From an uncultured Clostridia bacterium (lineage in GTDB: Bacteria; Bacillota; Clostridia; Oscillospirales; Acutalibacteraceae), in NCBI GenBank assembly GCA_937892115.1, contig CALAUI010000014.1, positions 1-63,285 on the forward strand: a stretch of DNA of 63,285 nucleotides, in the 5' to 3' direction. How positions within the stretch are numbered: the stretch's first letter is position 1; each line of letters begins with the position of its first letter. The notes beneath the pieces are model-generated. The model was not told the DNA's origin. It was given only the letters and a program-made list of their open reading frames with translations, and ran no database searches. Positions 43,023 through 52,402 of the stretch are shown piece by piece. A program made the translations under genes and the position numbers.

Positions 43023-44105
43023 TTAACCGAGTATTATTTTTCTTATTCTCGTCCTTGAGAGGCACTTACCGTCCTCCGCGCCGCCGCAGCAATACGACAT
43101 CAGCATTTCTTTTTCACCGATGAAGAAGATTGCGGGGTAGCAATAGCCGTGCCCGGGAGCGTCTTCAATTACCGTAAAGTCGGAGAAATCAATTCCGTTT
43201 TCGCTCTGTGCCATTACGAAAGGATAACGCCCCGCATGTACCCACTTTTCTTCCCTGTATCTTCCGTTATATTTGGGAACGGGATTCCAGACGGCATAGT
43301 AAATTCCGGTGTAGGGATTCCTTGAAATCAGCATGGGAGAATCGGGAGAGGTAAACTTTGACGGTATCGGTGCCGTCCAGTTTTTTCCGTTATCGTCGGA
43401 AAAACTTTCATACTGGAAGCATCTGTCCGTACGGAAATACCCGTAAAGCTTTCCGTCAGGCAGAACGGAAATTCCCGGCTCCTGCAGTCCCGTTTCCGAA
43501 TGACCGGGATTCGGCATTTCAATCACTTCCGAAAGCGGATGCCAGTTTTTTGCTTCGGCATCACCGCCGAAAATACGGCAGGTGCCGAAATATACAATGC
43601 CGTCTCCTACAATCCTATGTCTTGCCGCGGGAACAAGAAGCTTTCCGTCGGAAAGCTTGCGCACACGGCAGTTGTTTACTACGTAATATATGCTGTCATT
43701 GAATTCTATGCACGACTCGGCCTCACCGAAACGGGTTTCGTCACCGAGAGCACGGCGAAGATAATAAGCGGAGCGCGGCCCGGATTTGCAGAGATAAAAA
43801 AGGCACAGCGTACCGTTATCAAGCCGGCAGAAGGACACGCTCATAATATTCCGTGTGTTGTGTTCATCCGCACCGACAAGCAGATAAGGAAGATGTTCAA
43901 AGCTGTTTCCGCCGTCACGGGAAATCATTCCCGCAATATCGCACGGAGCATCATCCTCGGAGGAGCTGCCCGTATACCTGCTGTATGCAAACAGAATCGA
44001 GCCGTCCTTCAGAATTGCAAAATCTCCCTCGCTGTTGCGGGGATTGTTTTCGTGCGGAGGTATCTCCGCAACCGTATTTAAGCTGATGATTTCGGGCGCA
44101 TTCAT
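43023..44105 (-). CDS. Sialidase-like (BNR/Asp-box) protein, cytoplasmic
   Basis: 360 residues forming a six-bladed beta-propeller. Asp-box-like turns are seen (SRDGGNSFE near 66, SDDNGKNWT near 235). There is no signal peptide, so unlike gut-secreted sialidases it should act inside the cell or on imported oligosaccharides. Key sialidase arginines cannot be assigned with certainty, and the group contains proteins of other specificity. The start follows GGAGG. It has its own promoter and terminator and lies directly upstream of the sugar ABC transporter, suggesting that the two handle related glycans. Confidence 0.78.
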   Translation of the reverse strand: MNAPEIISLNTVAEIPPHENNPRNSEGDFAILKDGSILFAYSRYTGSSSEDDAPCDIAGMISRDGGNSFEHLPYLLVGADEHNTRNIMSVSFCRLDNGTLCLFYLCKSGPRSAYYLRRALGDETRFGEAESCIEFNDSIYYVVNNCRVRKLSDGKLLVPAARHRIVGDGIVYFGTCRIFGGDAEAKNWHPLSEVIEMPNPGHSETGLQEPGISVLPDGKLYGYFRTDRCFQYESFSDDNGKNWTAPIPSKFTSPDSPMLISRNPYTGIYYAVWNPVPKYNGRYREEKWVHAGRYPFVMAQSENGIDFSDFTVIEDAPGHGYCYPAIFFIGEKEMLMSYCCGGAEDGKCLSRTRIRKIILG

Positions 44106-44147
44106 AATAATGCCTCCTCAAGCTGTGTGATTCGTTTTGTAAATCAT

Positions 44148-44175
44148 ATTATACCACGTCCGAAACAAAATGCAA
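44148..44175 (-). promoter_or_regulatory. Promoter of the sialidase-like gene
   Basis: Minus strand TTGCAT (44170-44175), 16 bases, TATAAT (44148-44153). Confidence 0.7.
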
Positions 44176-44300
44176 TCAGACTATGCAATCGGATATTTGC
44201 TTCAAATTAACCGAAAACATTTCTCAACTCGTGATTGATATTTGATTTTTCACGCGTTATAATGAAAGCGGAAAGAGTAAATCTGAGAGAGGTGAGATAT

Positions 44301-44726
44301 ATGTTCAATGAAGAATGTTACAAAAAGCTGACCGAAAAGGGCTGTCTCGGCAAATACGGAAGAAACTGCTATATCGGTTTTTCCTGCTTTTATCTTGCAT
44401 CCTGCTTCATTGCGGTACTGCTTCTGATGTTCTTTGAAAGATTTTCGTGGGTATTTCCGATTATAATCGCACTCGGTCTGGTAATCATAAACGTAATTAT
44501 GAGCCGTCAGCTGAAAAAAGAGCCATATCTGTGTGACTATGCCGAAATCGTAAGCGTTGACAAAGCTTATGCAACGGTAAAAATCGGTGACACAAAAGTC
44601 AAAGCTTCTTCATTTGAAAAATTCCTCAAAAACGAAAATCTCGATTCCTACGCACCGGGTGACAAGGTAATCGTTTTTTCACCCGACAAAAGAATGTCCA
44701 GACCTCTTTTCACAAAAGCGGATTAA
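44301..44726 (+). CDS. Small membrane protein with two helices and a C-terminal beta domain
   Basis: 141 residues from ATG at 44301, which follows GAGAGGTGA; the upstream in-frame ATG at 44235 is not supported. Two adjacent helices (about residues 25-45 and 50-66) and a cytoplasmic C-terminal part with OB/SH3-like strands (YAEIVSVDKAYATVKIGD, APGDKVIVFSPDK). The order resembles NfeD-like or membrane-anchored small barrel proteins but is not diagnostic. A hydrolase gene follows by 29 bases, so the pair is probably cotranscribed. Confidence 0.7.
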   Translation: MFNEECYKKLTEKGCLGKYGRNCYIGFSCFYLASCFIAVLLLMFFERFSWVFPIIIALGLVIINVIMSRQLKKEPYLCDYAEIVSVDKAYATVKIGDTKVKASSFEKFLKNENLDSYAPGDKVIVFSPDKRMSRPLFTKAD

Positions 44727-44755
44727 CCGACCTTATCTGATATCGGGAGGTACTT

Positions 44756-45625
44756 ATGAGAGAGTTTTATATTACTGCCGACGACGGACTTGAGCTTTCC
44801 GTTGCCGAATTTGAAAAAGAAAACCCCAAAGCGATAATTCAGGTCATCCACGGCGCTATGGAACATAAGGAAAGATATTATCATTTCTGTAAATTTCTGA
44901 ATGATAACGGCTATGCGGTCTTCGTTTCCGATAACAGAGGTCACGGTCACTCCGTAAACGACAAATACTTTCTGGGTAACTTTGACAGCTCAATGAAAAT
45001 AGTTGAAGACCAGTATATAATCACAAAATATATCAAATCCGTTTATCCCGGTAAGGATTTATATATGTTCGGTCACTCTTACGGTTCAATGCTTGCGCGG
45101 CTTTACCTTCAGGACCACGACGACGAGATAAAGAAGCTGGTGCTGACGGGCACGATGTTCCCGATGCACGTTGCAGAGCTCGGCAAAGCAATTACAAAGC
45201 TCAACAGCAGGGCATTCGGCGGAAACACCCGTAAAGGTCCCGTTCCCGCAATAGCCAATTCCGGCACGGATATCTGGGTATGCGCGGATGCCGATACAAT
45301 GAAGGCATACCGGAGCGACCCGCTTGTACAAAACTGTAAATACACCAACGATGCGGTGGGTTGCCTCGTGGAAGCGGACGCACTGATGAAAAAGGTCAGA
45401 AATTACAAGGCAAAAAATCCACAGCTTCCCATTCTGACGGCAAACGGCAAAAACGACGTATGCAGAGGCACTTTCATCGGTCTTACCGGCAGTATCAAGC
45501 TGCTGAACAAAGCCGGTTACCACCGTGTATTCGCAATCACCTATCCCGGTATGCGCCACGAGGTAATCAACGAAACAGACAAAGCGGCAGTGTACGACGA
45601 TATTCTCAGATTCTATAACAGCTGA
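44756..45625 (+). CDS. Alpha/beta hydrolase (monoacylglycerol lipase-like, S33 type)
   Basis: 289 residues, full length. Hydrolase_4 family features: oxyanion-hole HGAMEHKERY near residue 31, nucleophile elbow GHSYGS, acid in NGKNDVCRG and catalytic His in GMRHEVIN. No signal peptide. It likely cleaves monoglycerides or lysophospholipids in the cytoplasm. The ribosome binding site is GGGAGG. Ended by a terminator shared with the convergent gene. Confidence 0.88.
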   Translation: MREFYITADDGLELSVAEFEKENPKAIIQVIHGAMEHKERYYHFCKFLNDNGYAVFVSDNRGHGHSVNDKYFLGNFDSSMKIVEDQYIITKYIKSVYPGKDLYMFGHSYGSMLARLYLQDHDDEIKKLVLTGTMFPMHVAELGKAITKLNSRAFGGNTRKGPVPAIANSGTDIWVCADADTMKAYRSDPLVQNCKYTNDAVGCLVEADALMKKVRNYKAKNPQLPILTANGKNDVCRGTFIGLTGSIKLLNKAGYHRVFAITYPGMRHEVINETDKAAVYDDILRFYNS

Positions 45626-45640
45626 CAAAGACATAAAAAT

Positions 45641-45676
45641 GAGCTTCGCTCCCGAAAGGAACGAAGCTCTCTTTTT
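45641..45676. terminator. Terminator shared by convergent genes
   Basis: GAGCTTCG (45641-45648) pairs with CGAAGCTC (45662-45669), T-tract TCTTTTTT to the right and A-rich to the left. Confidence 0.85.
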
Positions 45677-46599
45677 TATTTGAGTATTTTCTCACCGTCA
45701 AAGACTATGACACCGTAGCCGTCTCCCGCCTTGTTCCCGTCCATAAGCCACTTTTTGTAAGCACGTCGGAAAGAGGTATCCTCGGGCCACTGCTCAAGAG
45801 GATATTCGGTCCAGTGACCGAAAAGCCGCCAGTCGTTATGGAAGGATTCATCAATACCCTCGGAGATGATTTCAAAGTCATCCATAAATTTCAGAATATT
45901 CATGTGGGGAGGCAGAAATTCTCTGTGCTTCGGGTAAAGAAGCCAGCTGCCGCAGCACAGTACAAGGGGTTTGCCGTCAAGCTCGTCCTTGTAAAAATCG
46001 TATGCTTTCTTATAAGAATCAAGTCGCACCTCATCCGTAAGACCGATTCCCGAGGAGGGAATGTGGAATCCGTGTATCTTCTCCCCTTCTTCAATTTTAT
46101 ATCCGCATTTCGTCAGATAACCGCCCTCGTGGCTGAAGATATTGGGCTCATACTGGAATCTGCCCAGAGCAAATCTGGTCATCCTGAAAAAGCCCTCGTT
46201 CCAGCCGGCAACGAAGGTGCCCCATACGTGCTCACATTCTTTGCACTCCATCAGCTTGTATTTCAGGTCGCTCATGGTATCCCAGTAGATATTCTCGGGA
46301 ATGCCCGCATCAATGTATCTGTTATAGAGGATTTCCGTGCAGTTGAGCAGAAAGACCTCGTGAAGAGTATACTCGTTTTCGCCGTATTTCTTCGTCAGCT
46401 CATTGGTAATGATATCAAGATATTTGCCGATATTTTCTGCTGTGGGAAACATAAATTCATTGACGAGAGTATCCATATCCTTTGCGAAATCCGGCTCGCT
46501 GTCAATACGGTCCTCTATGCGGAGGAACTCTGCCTGTGCTTCAGCGGGGAAACCCACTCTGTCCATAAATCTGTTTACAAATTCTGTATTATGTTTCAT
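45676..46599 (-). CDS. Acyltransferase-domain protein (DUF5596/GNAT_C type)
   Basis: 307 residues from ATG at 46599, with AGGTGA as the ribosome binding site. The C-terminal half has the GNAT_C pattern: IHGFHIPSSG, then LDSYKKAYDFYKDELDGKPLV, CGSWLLYP and MNILKFMDDFEI. The N-terminal half is helical (ENEYTLHEVFLLNC) as in DUF5596. Proteins of this kind are annotated as acyltransferases without a known substrate. Its stop lies at the edge of the shared terminator. It is a single-gene unit as far as can be seen. Confidence 0.75.
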   Translation of the reverse strand: MKHNTEFVNRFMDRVGFPAEAQAEFLRIEDRIDSEPDFAKDMDTLVNEFMFPTAENIGKYLDIITNELTKKYGENEYTLHEVFLLNCTEILYNRYIDAGIPENIYWDTMSDLKYKLMECKECEHVWGTFVAGWNEGFFRMTRFALGRFQYEPNIFSHEGGYLTKCGYKIEEGEKIHGFHIPSSGIGLTDEVRLDSYKKAYDFYKDELDGKPLVLCCGSWLLYPKHREFLPPHMNILKFMDDFEIISEGIDESFHNDWRLFGHWTEYPLEQWPEDTSFRRAYKKWLMDGNKAGDGYGVIVFDGEKILK

Positions 46600-46736
46600 A
46601 TTTTTCACCTGACATTCTTTTCTTTGCTGATATTTTAATTATAAAAAGCAAAAATCGGTTTGTCAAGGAAAAGGAAATCCCGCATTATAAAAATGACGCA
46701 TATTGCAATAAAAATTTTCATTTCGGTAAATTTCAC

Positions 46737-46765
46737 TTTACTTTATAAAAGTGCTGTGGTATTAT
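46737..46765 (+). promoter_or_regulatory. Promoter of the SNF symporter gene
   Basis: TTTACT (46737-46742), 17 bases, TATTAT (46760-46765), with GTGG before the -10. Confidence 0.5.
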
Positions 46766-46805
46766 ACTTGAGTCACAAAAACAACAATTTTGGAGGGTTA
46801 TCTTT

Positions 46806-48374
46806 ATGAAAAGAGATACTTGGGCCTCCCGCTCGACATTTATTCTTGCGGCAATCGGCTCAGCGGTAGGTCTCGGCAACGCGTGGCGTTTCCCCGGACT
46901 TGCGGCAAAACACGGCGGCGGTGCTTTCCTGCTGGTTTACCTTGTTGCAATGCTTGCTCTCGGTATTCCTCTTCTTATGACGGAAATCGCCATCGGACGC
47001 CATACAAAAAAAGCAGCTTCGGGTGCTATGCGTGTAATCAACAAAAAATCGGAATTCATCGGCTGGATGTCAGTCGGCAACGGATTCTTTATTGAGATTT
47101 ACTATGCGGCAGTATTTGCATGGGTAATTCTGATGTTTGCCCTTTCATGGAAGTTCGCAGGCCTTACCGGTAACACCGAAGCAGCCAGCAATCTGTGGGC
47201 GGAAACAATCAAAACGACCGGTACGACAGCCGGATATACCACGATTTCCGTTCCCGTTCTCATCTGCCTTATCATAGCGTGGGGTGCGGCATACTGGTGC
47301 ATCCGTAACGGTACGACAAGCGTAGGCAAGGTCGTTAAATACACCGTTACTCTTCCCGTTATCTGCCTTCTCATCCTTGCAATCAAGGGCTTCACCATGC
47401 CCGGTGCGGCTGCAGGTCTTGCCAAGCTCTTTATTCCCGACTGGTCGGCACTTTCCGATTCAACGCTCTGGGTTGACGCCATCGGTCAGGTATTCTATTC
47501 ACTTTCGGTTGCAATGGCAATCATGGTTGCCTACGGCTCATTCCTCAAGAAGGATACGAACGTTGCCGCAGACGCAATGATCATCGCATTCTCCGATATG
47601 CTTGTCAGCGTACTCGCAGGTATCGTTATGTTCACCACAATGGCAGGCGTAGGCATGCTTGATAATATGTCTGCCTCCGGTATTGCGACCGCTTTCATCA
47701 TCTATCCCCAGGCAATCGTAAGTCTTACCAACATTCCCTGGATCAATGCGGCGTTCGCATTCGTCTTCTATTTCTGCCTTATCACGCTTGCAATCGACTC
47801 ACTCTTCTCAATCATTGAAGGTGTTTCAGCCGCAATCTCGGATAAATTCGGCTTTGAAAAGAAGAAGGTCACTCAGGCAGTCTGCATCTTTGACTTCGTT
47901 GTAAGTCTTGTATTCGTCACGGGCGCAGGCCTTGCCGTTCTTGATATCGTTGATAACTTCATCAACAGCTATTCACTCGTTCTTACCGGCGTTCTTGAAT
48001 CCATCGTACTCGGCTGGTTCTTCAAGACAAACAAAATTCTTGACCAGATCAACCGCAATACAAAGAAATTCAAAATGCCCAAGGGCTGGCTGAATATCTC
48101 CCTTAAATTTATCTGCCCCGTTATTCTTTCCGGTCTGTTTATCTGGAACATCGTTTCACTTATTCAGTCAGGCGGTATCTACGGTGCAGCCGACGGTTAC
48201 TCACTTAAAGCAAATATCGCTTACGGTTGGGCCATTATCGGTCTCATCTGCTGCTTCGGCGGTATCATCAAGGTTGTTGAAATCATCCGTGTCAAAAAGG
48301 GTGCTTCACCCGAAGCAGACCTTACGTGGGATGACTGCGACAAGCTTGAGGCCGAAGAAAGCGAAGAAGCATAA
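46806..48374 (+). CDS. Sodium:neurotransmitter symporter (SNF/NSS family)
   Basis: 522 residues, about eleven or twelve membrane helices. The first helix has the sodium/substrate motif AIGSAVGLGNAWRFP, followed by GGGAFLLVY, both diagnostic for LeuT-like NSS transporters. It imports an amino acid or amine with sodium. The C-terminus is acidic (EAEESEEA). Good GGAGG site. It is transcribed alone from a promoter at 46737 and closed by a terminator. The substrate is unknown; tryptophan-, tyrosine- and branched-chain-type NSS members exist. Confidence 0.94.
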   Translation: MKRDTWASRSTFILAAIGSAVGLGNAWRFPGLAAKHGGGAFLLVYLVAMLALGIPLLMTEIAIGRHTKKAASGAMRVINKKSEFIGWMSVGNGFFIEIYYAAVFAWVILMFALSWKFAGLTGNTEAASNLWAETIKTTGTTAGYTTISVPVLICLIIAWGAAYWCIRNGTTSVGKVVKYTVTLPVICLLILAIKGFTMPGAAAGLAKLFIPDWSALSDSTLWVDAIGQVFYSLSVAMAIMVAYGSFLKKDTNVAADAMIIAFSDMLVSVLAGIVMFTTMAGVGMLDNMSASGIATAFIIYPQAIVSLTNIPWINAAFAFVFYFCLITLAIDSLFSIIEGVSAAISDKFGFEKKKVTQAVCIFDFVVSLVFVTGAGLAVLDIVDNFINSYSLVLTGVLESIVLGWFFKTNKILDQINRNTKKFKMPKGWLNISLKFICPVILSGLFIWNIVSLIQSGGIYGAADGYSLKANIAYGWAIIGLICCFGGIIKVVEIIRVKKGASPEADLTWDDCDKLEAEESEEA

Positions 48375-48379
48375 TTACA

Positions 48380-48413
48380 AAGACGTCCTCTGCCTTGAGG
48401 GCGTCTTTTTTTA
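48380..48413 (+). terminator. Terminator of the SNF symporter gene
   Basis: AGACGTCCTC (48381-48390) pairs with GAGGGCGTCT (48397-48406), then seven T. Confidence 0.88.
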
Positions 48414-48418
48414 TCATC

Positions 48419-48447
48419 TTGCCTTTTTGAATCCTAGGTATTATAAT
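48419..48447 (+). promoter_or_regulatory. Promoter of the GDPD/aldo-keto reductase operon
   Basis: TTGCCT (48419-48424), 17 bases, TATAAT (48442-48447). Confidence 0.65.
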
Positions 48448-48477
48448 GGCATTATCAAGTCGAAAGGAATGAGACAA

Positions 48478-49332
48478 ATGAAAAAAAGTCCTGCATATTC
48501 CGGACCCATGCGTTTTGCACACAGAGGTCTCGTACAGTACGGTCCCGAAAACACCCTTCCCGCATTTGAAGCAGCCATTGAATACGGCTGTGAAGGAATT
48601 GAGCTTGATATACACCGTTCGTCAGACGGTGAGGTTGTGATTGTTCACGACAAAAACTTCAGACGGATGACACGCGGTGTCGACGAAAGAAACATCAACG
48701 ACCTGACGGTCAAAGAGCTTGTCTCCGTAGATCTTCCGTATGCAGGTCATCTTCTTCCCTTTGACCCCCCTGTTCCCTATTCGGAAAACGAGGGCTCGGC
48801 AAGAACGTATACGGACGAGCAGGTTGAGCAGTTCAGAAAAACGGAAAACCGTGTCGCTCACCTTATGACCTTTGAGGAATTTGATAAGTGGTTTGAAACG
48901 GTAACGGAAGATGTTATCATAGAAATCGAATTCTGCGACCCGGGACTTGTCGTGCGTATGTTTGAAATACTCCGCAATTCAAAGAACTGCGGCAGATATA
49001 TACTCTTTTCCGGCAACAAGGGAATAAACCGTGAAATACAGACCTACATCAGAATGCACGGCAAACCCGAAGGATTGAGAATAGGCGCAAACATCAGATA
49101 TCTCAACGACGAGACAATGGAATTCATCAGGAACAGCGACCTTTACGAGGTAGGACTCAACGACCTTCATTTCACAAAGGAAGACGTAGATATGCTCAGA
49201 GAAATGGGTATTAAGGTATTTTCCAATCTGGGCGACTATCCCGAATGGTGGAATGCAATCATGACCTACGGCGTTGAGGGCTTCAAGACAAATTATGCCG
49301 AGGCATTTACCGAATGGCTGAATAAACAGTAA
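48478..49332 (+). CDS. Glycerophosphodiester phosphodiesterase (GDPD family), second copy
   Basis: 284 residues from ATG at 48478 (GAAAGGA 9 bases upstream). GDPD residues visible: His15-Arg16 (AHRG), Glu24-Asn25 (ENT), Glu42/Asp44 (ELDIH) and His57 (VHDKN). Compared with the 4682 enzyme it carries an insertion of about 50 residues before the second half (PYAGHLLPFDPP region). It is cytoplasmic, cleaves glycerophosphodiesters, and is cotranscribed with the aldo/keto reductase 12 bases downstream. Confidence 0.92.
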   Translation: MKKSPAYSGPMRFAHRGLVQYGPENTLPAFEAAIEYGCEGIELDIHRSSDGEVVIVHDKNFRRMTRGVDERNINDLTVKELVSVDLPYAGHLLPFDPPVPYSENEGSARTYTDEQVEQFRKTENRVAHLMTFEEFDKWFETVTEDVIIEIEFCDPGLVVRMFEILRNSKNCGRYILFSGNKGINREIQTYIRMHGKPEGLRIGANIRYLNDETMEFIRNSDLYEVGLNDLHFTKEDVDMLREMGIKVFSNLGDYPEWWNAIMTYGVEGFKTNYAEAFTEWLNKQ

Positions 49333-49344
49333 AGAGGAAAGAAA

Positions 49345-50472
49345 ATGGAAAAAAGAGTATTTCAGACAATTAACGAAGAGGTTTCCCTTCTCGGCTTCGG
49401 AGGAATGCGTTTTCCCACCAAGGACGGCGAAATTGATTATGAGCTTTCAAGCAAAATGGTGGATATCGCCTACAAAAACGGTGTAAATTACTTTGACACC
49501 GCTTATCCCTATCACGACGGAAAAAGTGAGCTTTTCTTCGGTAAGGCGATGAAAAAATACGACAGAAAGTCATTTTTCCTTGCCACGAAAATGCCGCTGT
49601 GGGCAGTCAAATCCCGTGAGGACGCCGAAAGAATTTTCAACGAACAGCTTGAAAAGCTTCAGACGGAATACATTGATTTTTATCTTTTCCACGCCGTTGA
49701 CAAGGGTCGCTGGGAGCAGATAAAGAATCTTGACCTGATTTCCTTCTGCGAAGAAAAAATAAAAGAGGGCAAAATCCGTCATCTCGGTTTTTCATTCCAC
49801 GATGAATACGACGTATTTGAAGAAATCATAACCGCAAGAAAGTGGGACTTCGTCCAGGTACAGCTCAATTACATTGACGAAAGAGAGCAGGCGGGACTCA
49901 GGGGCTACGAGCTGACCAAAAAGCTGGGTATTCCCGTAATCATTATGGAGCCCGTCAAGGGCGGCACTCTTGCACGCCTTCCCGATGAAGTGGATAAGCT
50001 CTACAAGGATTACAATCCCGATGCCTCCACCGCCTCATGGGCAATGCGCTGGTGCGGCTCACTTGATAACGTCAAGCTGATTCTCAGCGGTATGAGCTCC
50101 GAGGAGCAGGTACTCGATAACCTTAAGACCTTCAACAATTTTACCCCTCTCAACGAGGAGGAAACAGCACTTGTCGGCAAGGTCGCGAAGGTGCTTCTCA
50201 GCAGAGAAAAGAACCCCTGCACGGATTGCAGATACTGTCTGCCCTGCCCTGCTGGAGTAAACATTCCCGCAAACTTTGACAGATGGAATAAATATCACGT
50301 TTACGGCGATAAGGAAAATGCCGTCAAGCGCTGGACGGATTTCAAGGATGAAGAAAAAGCAAAGAACTGTGTCAAATGCGGCCTTTGCGAAACGAAATGC
50401 CCTCAGAAAATCAATATCCGCGAAGACCTCGCCGCCCTTCAGACAGAGCTTGACGGACTTTGCAATTCGTAA
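49345..50472 (+). CDS. Aldo/keto reductase with C-terminal 4Fe-4S ferredoxin domain
   Basis: 375 residues. Residues 1-280 are an AKR barrel: LLGFGGMRFP opening and the Asp51-Tyr56 catalytic motif (YFDTAYPYHDG), HLGFSFH and IMEPVKGG. Residues 285-350 carry two cysteine sets (CTDCRYCLPC and CVKCGLCETKCP) able to hold iron-sulfur clusters. This fused form is typical of anaerobes and may use ferredoxin or flavodoxin electrons instead of, or besides, NAD(P)H. The substrate is unknown. Cotranscribed with GDPD. Confidence 0.93.
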   Translation: MEKRVFQTINEEVSLLGFGGMRFPTKDGEIDYELSSKMVDIAYKNGVNYFDTAYPYHDGKSELFFGKAMKKYDRKSFFLATKMPLWAVKSREDAERIFNEQLEKLQTEYIDFYLFHAVDKGRWEQIKNLDLISFCEEKIKEGKIRHLGFSFHDEYDVFEEIITARKWDFVQVQLNYIDEREQAGLRGYELTKKLGIPVIIMEPVKGGTLARLPDEVDKLYKDYNPDASTASWAMRWCGSLDNVKLILSGMSSEEQVLDNLKTFNNFTPLNEEETALVGKVAKVLLSREKNPCTDCRYCLPCPAGVNIPANFDRWNKYHVYGDKENAVKRWTDFKDEEKAKNCVKCGLCETKCPQKINIREDLAALQTELDGLCNS

Positions 50473-50487
50473 TAACATTCAAAACAG

Positions 50488-50519
50488 AAGCAGGAGCCAT
50501 CACTTGATGACTCCTGCTT
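50488..50519. terminator. Terminator shared by convergent genes
   Basis: AAGCAGGAG (50488-50496) pairs with CTCCTGCTT (50511-50519). It lies between the aldo/keto reductase and the leftward acyl-CoA synthetase; T-rich on the minus-strand side. Confidence 0.75.
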
Positions 50520-50532
50520 AATTTATATTGAT

Positions 50533-52209
50533 TCAGTTTGCGTTTCGCTTGATTTTCTGCGCCGTGGTGCGGACAAAATCCTTATCTCTAACCGTAACCT
50601 TCATTACACGCTTGAATGAGGGTATTCCGCTGTTTACGTTATTGACAGCCGCCTTCATAAGCTTCTCGATTTCTTCCTGCGAGAAATCAGCGCCGTACTG
50701 CTCCTTGATTGCCTCAAAGTCGGGGTAAACCTGAGCCCTTACGGAAAGCTCACCGGAGGAATCCTCTTTACCGTATACCATTGAGGATGCGACGAACTGC
50801 TCGGAATCAATCAGATATTCAAGCTCCTCGGGATAAATATTCTTTCCGTTGGAGGTAACGATTACGTTTTTACAGCGTCCCGTTACGTGATATCTGCCTT
50901 TGCTGTCCTTATAACCGAGATCGCCGGTATGGAAGAAGTTCTCTTCATCCATAACCTTTGCGGTTTCTTCGGGATTATTGAAATAACCGAGCATTACCAT
51001 TCCGCCGCGTACACAGATTTCGCCTACCCCGTTTTCGTCCTTGTTGATTATTTTTGCATCAACTCCGGGAAGGGGCTCACCGATTGAGTCGGTGGTACGG
51101 CAGCGGTCATGATTGATAATCGCAAGAGGAGCGCATTCCGTAAGGCCGTAGCCGAAAACGACCTGAATACCGAAAGCATCAAAATCCTTGATAATCTGCG
51201 GGTCAATGGGTGCGCCGCCGCAGATGATCATTCTCATATTTCCGCCGAAGGTCTGCTGTATTTCCTTGAAGAATACTTTTTTAAGGTCAATGTGGAATTT
51301 TGAAGCCGCCTTACAGAGTGATTTACCCACTCTGAACATCAGCTCACCGTGCTTTTTCTTCTTTATCTCACGGATAATACGCTTATGGACTATTTCAAGC
51401 ACCATGGGGACTGCAACGAATACGGACGGATTATAATCCTTCATATTGCGCAGAACGTACTTGAAGCCGTCGCAGAAGGTCACCTTTGCACCGCAGTAGG
51501 GAGCAAAGAAAATGATGATTGAGCTTTCAAAGGTATGATGGAAGGGAAGAATGGATATACCGCAATCCTCGGGATAGATTTTGAGTACGCCCATTGCCGC
51601 CTTGATTTCAAAGACGAAGTTTCTCTGGCAGAGCATTACGCCCTTTGACACACCGGTAGTGCCGGAGGTAAAAAGAAGCACGCAGAGCTTGTTTACGTCC
51701 TGCTCAACGCTTCTGTAAAGCTCGCCGTACTGCCTGCCGGATTCAAGATAATCGGCAAAGGGTATTATACCGTCACCTTTATCTTCCTTACGGTCAAAGC
51801 AGATTATTTTAAGCTTATCCCTGAAGCTGTCGGGAATATTTGAAATATGAGCTTCGTCAACAAATATATATTTACTTTCGGATGCCTTCAGAATACCCTC
51901 AACGTCACGGTGATAAAGCTCCTTGTCAATGGGAACTATGCAGGAGCCGGAGCAGACAACGGAAATGTAGGTAATGCAGTACTCATAGCAATTATCGGCA
52001 AGCACGGCGATTCTGAAATTCTCCGCTCCGTCGTTTACAAGGGCATTTGAAAGACAGTTAATTTTATCTCTGTATTGAGTGTAATTGAGGAAAAAGTGGT
52101 CGTCACCCTTTTTTACCTCAAACGCAGGTCTGTCGCCGAAAAGCTCACCGCTCATGTCGACGATATCCCTGACAGTATCAAATTCTCTGACTTTGTAGAA
52201 TGGTTTCAT
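50533..52209 (-). CDS. Long-chain acyl-CoA synthetase-like (AMP-binding) protein
   Basis: 558 residues, complete. Adenylation motifs: LLFTSGTTGVSKGVML (near 180), FGYGLTECAPL (near 350) and FHTGDLG (near 435), ending TTAQKIKRN with the catalytic lysine region. It should form acyl-AMP and acyl-CoA. It resembles the protein at 1-1773 throughout (for example GGNMRMIICGGAPI versus the corresponding segment there) but lacks the KE-rich tail. A -10/-35 pair is at 52263-52291. The acid substrate is unknown. Confidence 0.92.
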   Translation of the reverse strand: MKPFYKVREFDTVRDIVDMSGELFGDRPAFEVKKGDDHFFLNYTQYRDKINCLSNALVNDGAENFRIAVLADNCYEYCITYISVVCSGSCIVPIDKELYHRDVEGILKASESKYIFVDEAHISNIPDSFRDKLKIICFDRKEDKGDGIIPFADYLESGRQYGELYRSVEQDVNKLCVLLFTSGTTGVSKGVMLCQRNFVFEIKAAMGVLKIYPEDCGISILPFHHTFESSIIIFFAPYCGAKVTFCDGFKYVLRNMKDYNPSVFVAVPMVLEIVHKRIIREIKKKKHGELMFRVGKSLCKAASKFHIDLKKVFFKEIQQTFGGNMRMIICGGAPIDPQIIKDFDAFGIQVVFGYGLTECAPLAIINHDRCRTTDSIGEPLPGVDAKIINKDENGVGEICVRGGMVMLGYFNNPEETAKVMDEENFFHTGDLGYKDSKGRYHVTGRCKNVIVTSNGKNIYPEELEYLIDSEQFVASSMVYGKEDSSGELSVRAQVYPDFEAIKEQYGADFSQEEIEKLMKAAVNNVNSGIPSFKRVMKVTVRDKDFVRTTAQKIKRNAN

Positions 52210-52262
52210 CTGTACCTCTGACTATGTATTGCATATTTGCCGCATATATGTAAATATCATAC

Positions 52263-52291
52263 CATATATAGTATGTATGAACAAGTGACAA
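52263..52291 (-). promoter_or_regulatory. Promoter of the acyl-CoA synthetase gene
   Basis: Minus strand TTGTCA (52286-52291), 17 bases, TATATG (52263-52268). Confidence 0.5.
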
Positions 52292-52360
52292 AATACACAT
52301 TATTGTTACAACACAACACTTATCTGTGCTTAAAAAAAGCACAAAATGTTGCATAAATAT

Positions 52361-52391
52361 GTAAAAAGGAGGCAGAATAGTCTGCCTCCTT
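52361..52391 (-). terminator. Terminator of the AGCS symporter gene
   Basis: AAGGAGGCAG (52366-52375) pairs with CTGCCTCCTT (52382-52391), a perfect 10-bp stem; on the minus strand T residues follow. Confidence 0.85.
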
Positions 52392-52402
52392 GGTTTTTGG
52401 CT

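Noticed and set aside
45086..46638. Antisense frames (45086-45634 minus, 45814-46638 plus) near the S33 hydrolase and the acyltransferase-like gene.
   Set aside because: The opposite strands carry motif-supported genes with good ribosome binding sites.
48184..48477. Upstream extension of the second GDPD frame into the SNF symporter gene.
   Set aside because: A terminator, promoter and GAAAGGA site lie between, so the start is at 48478.
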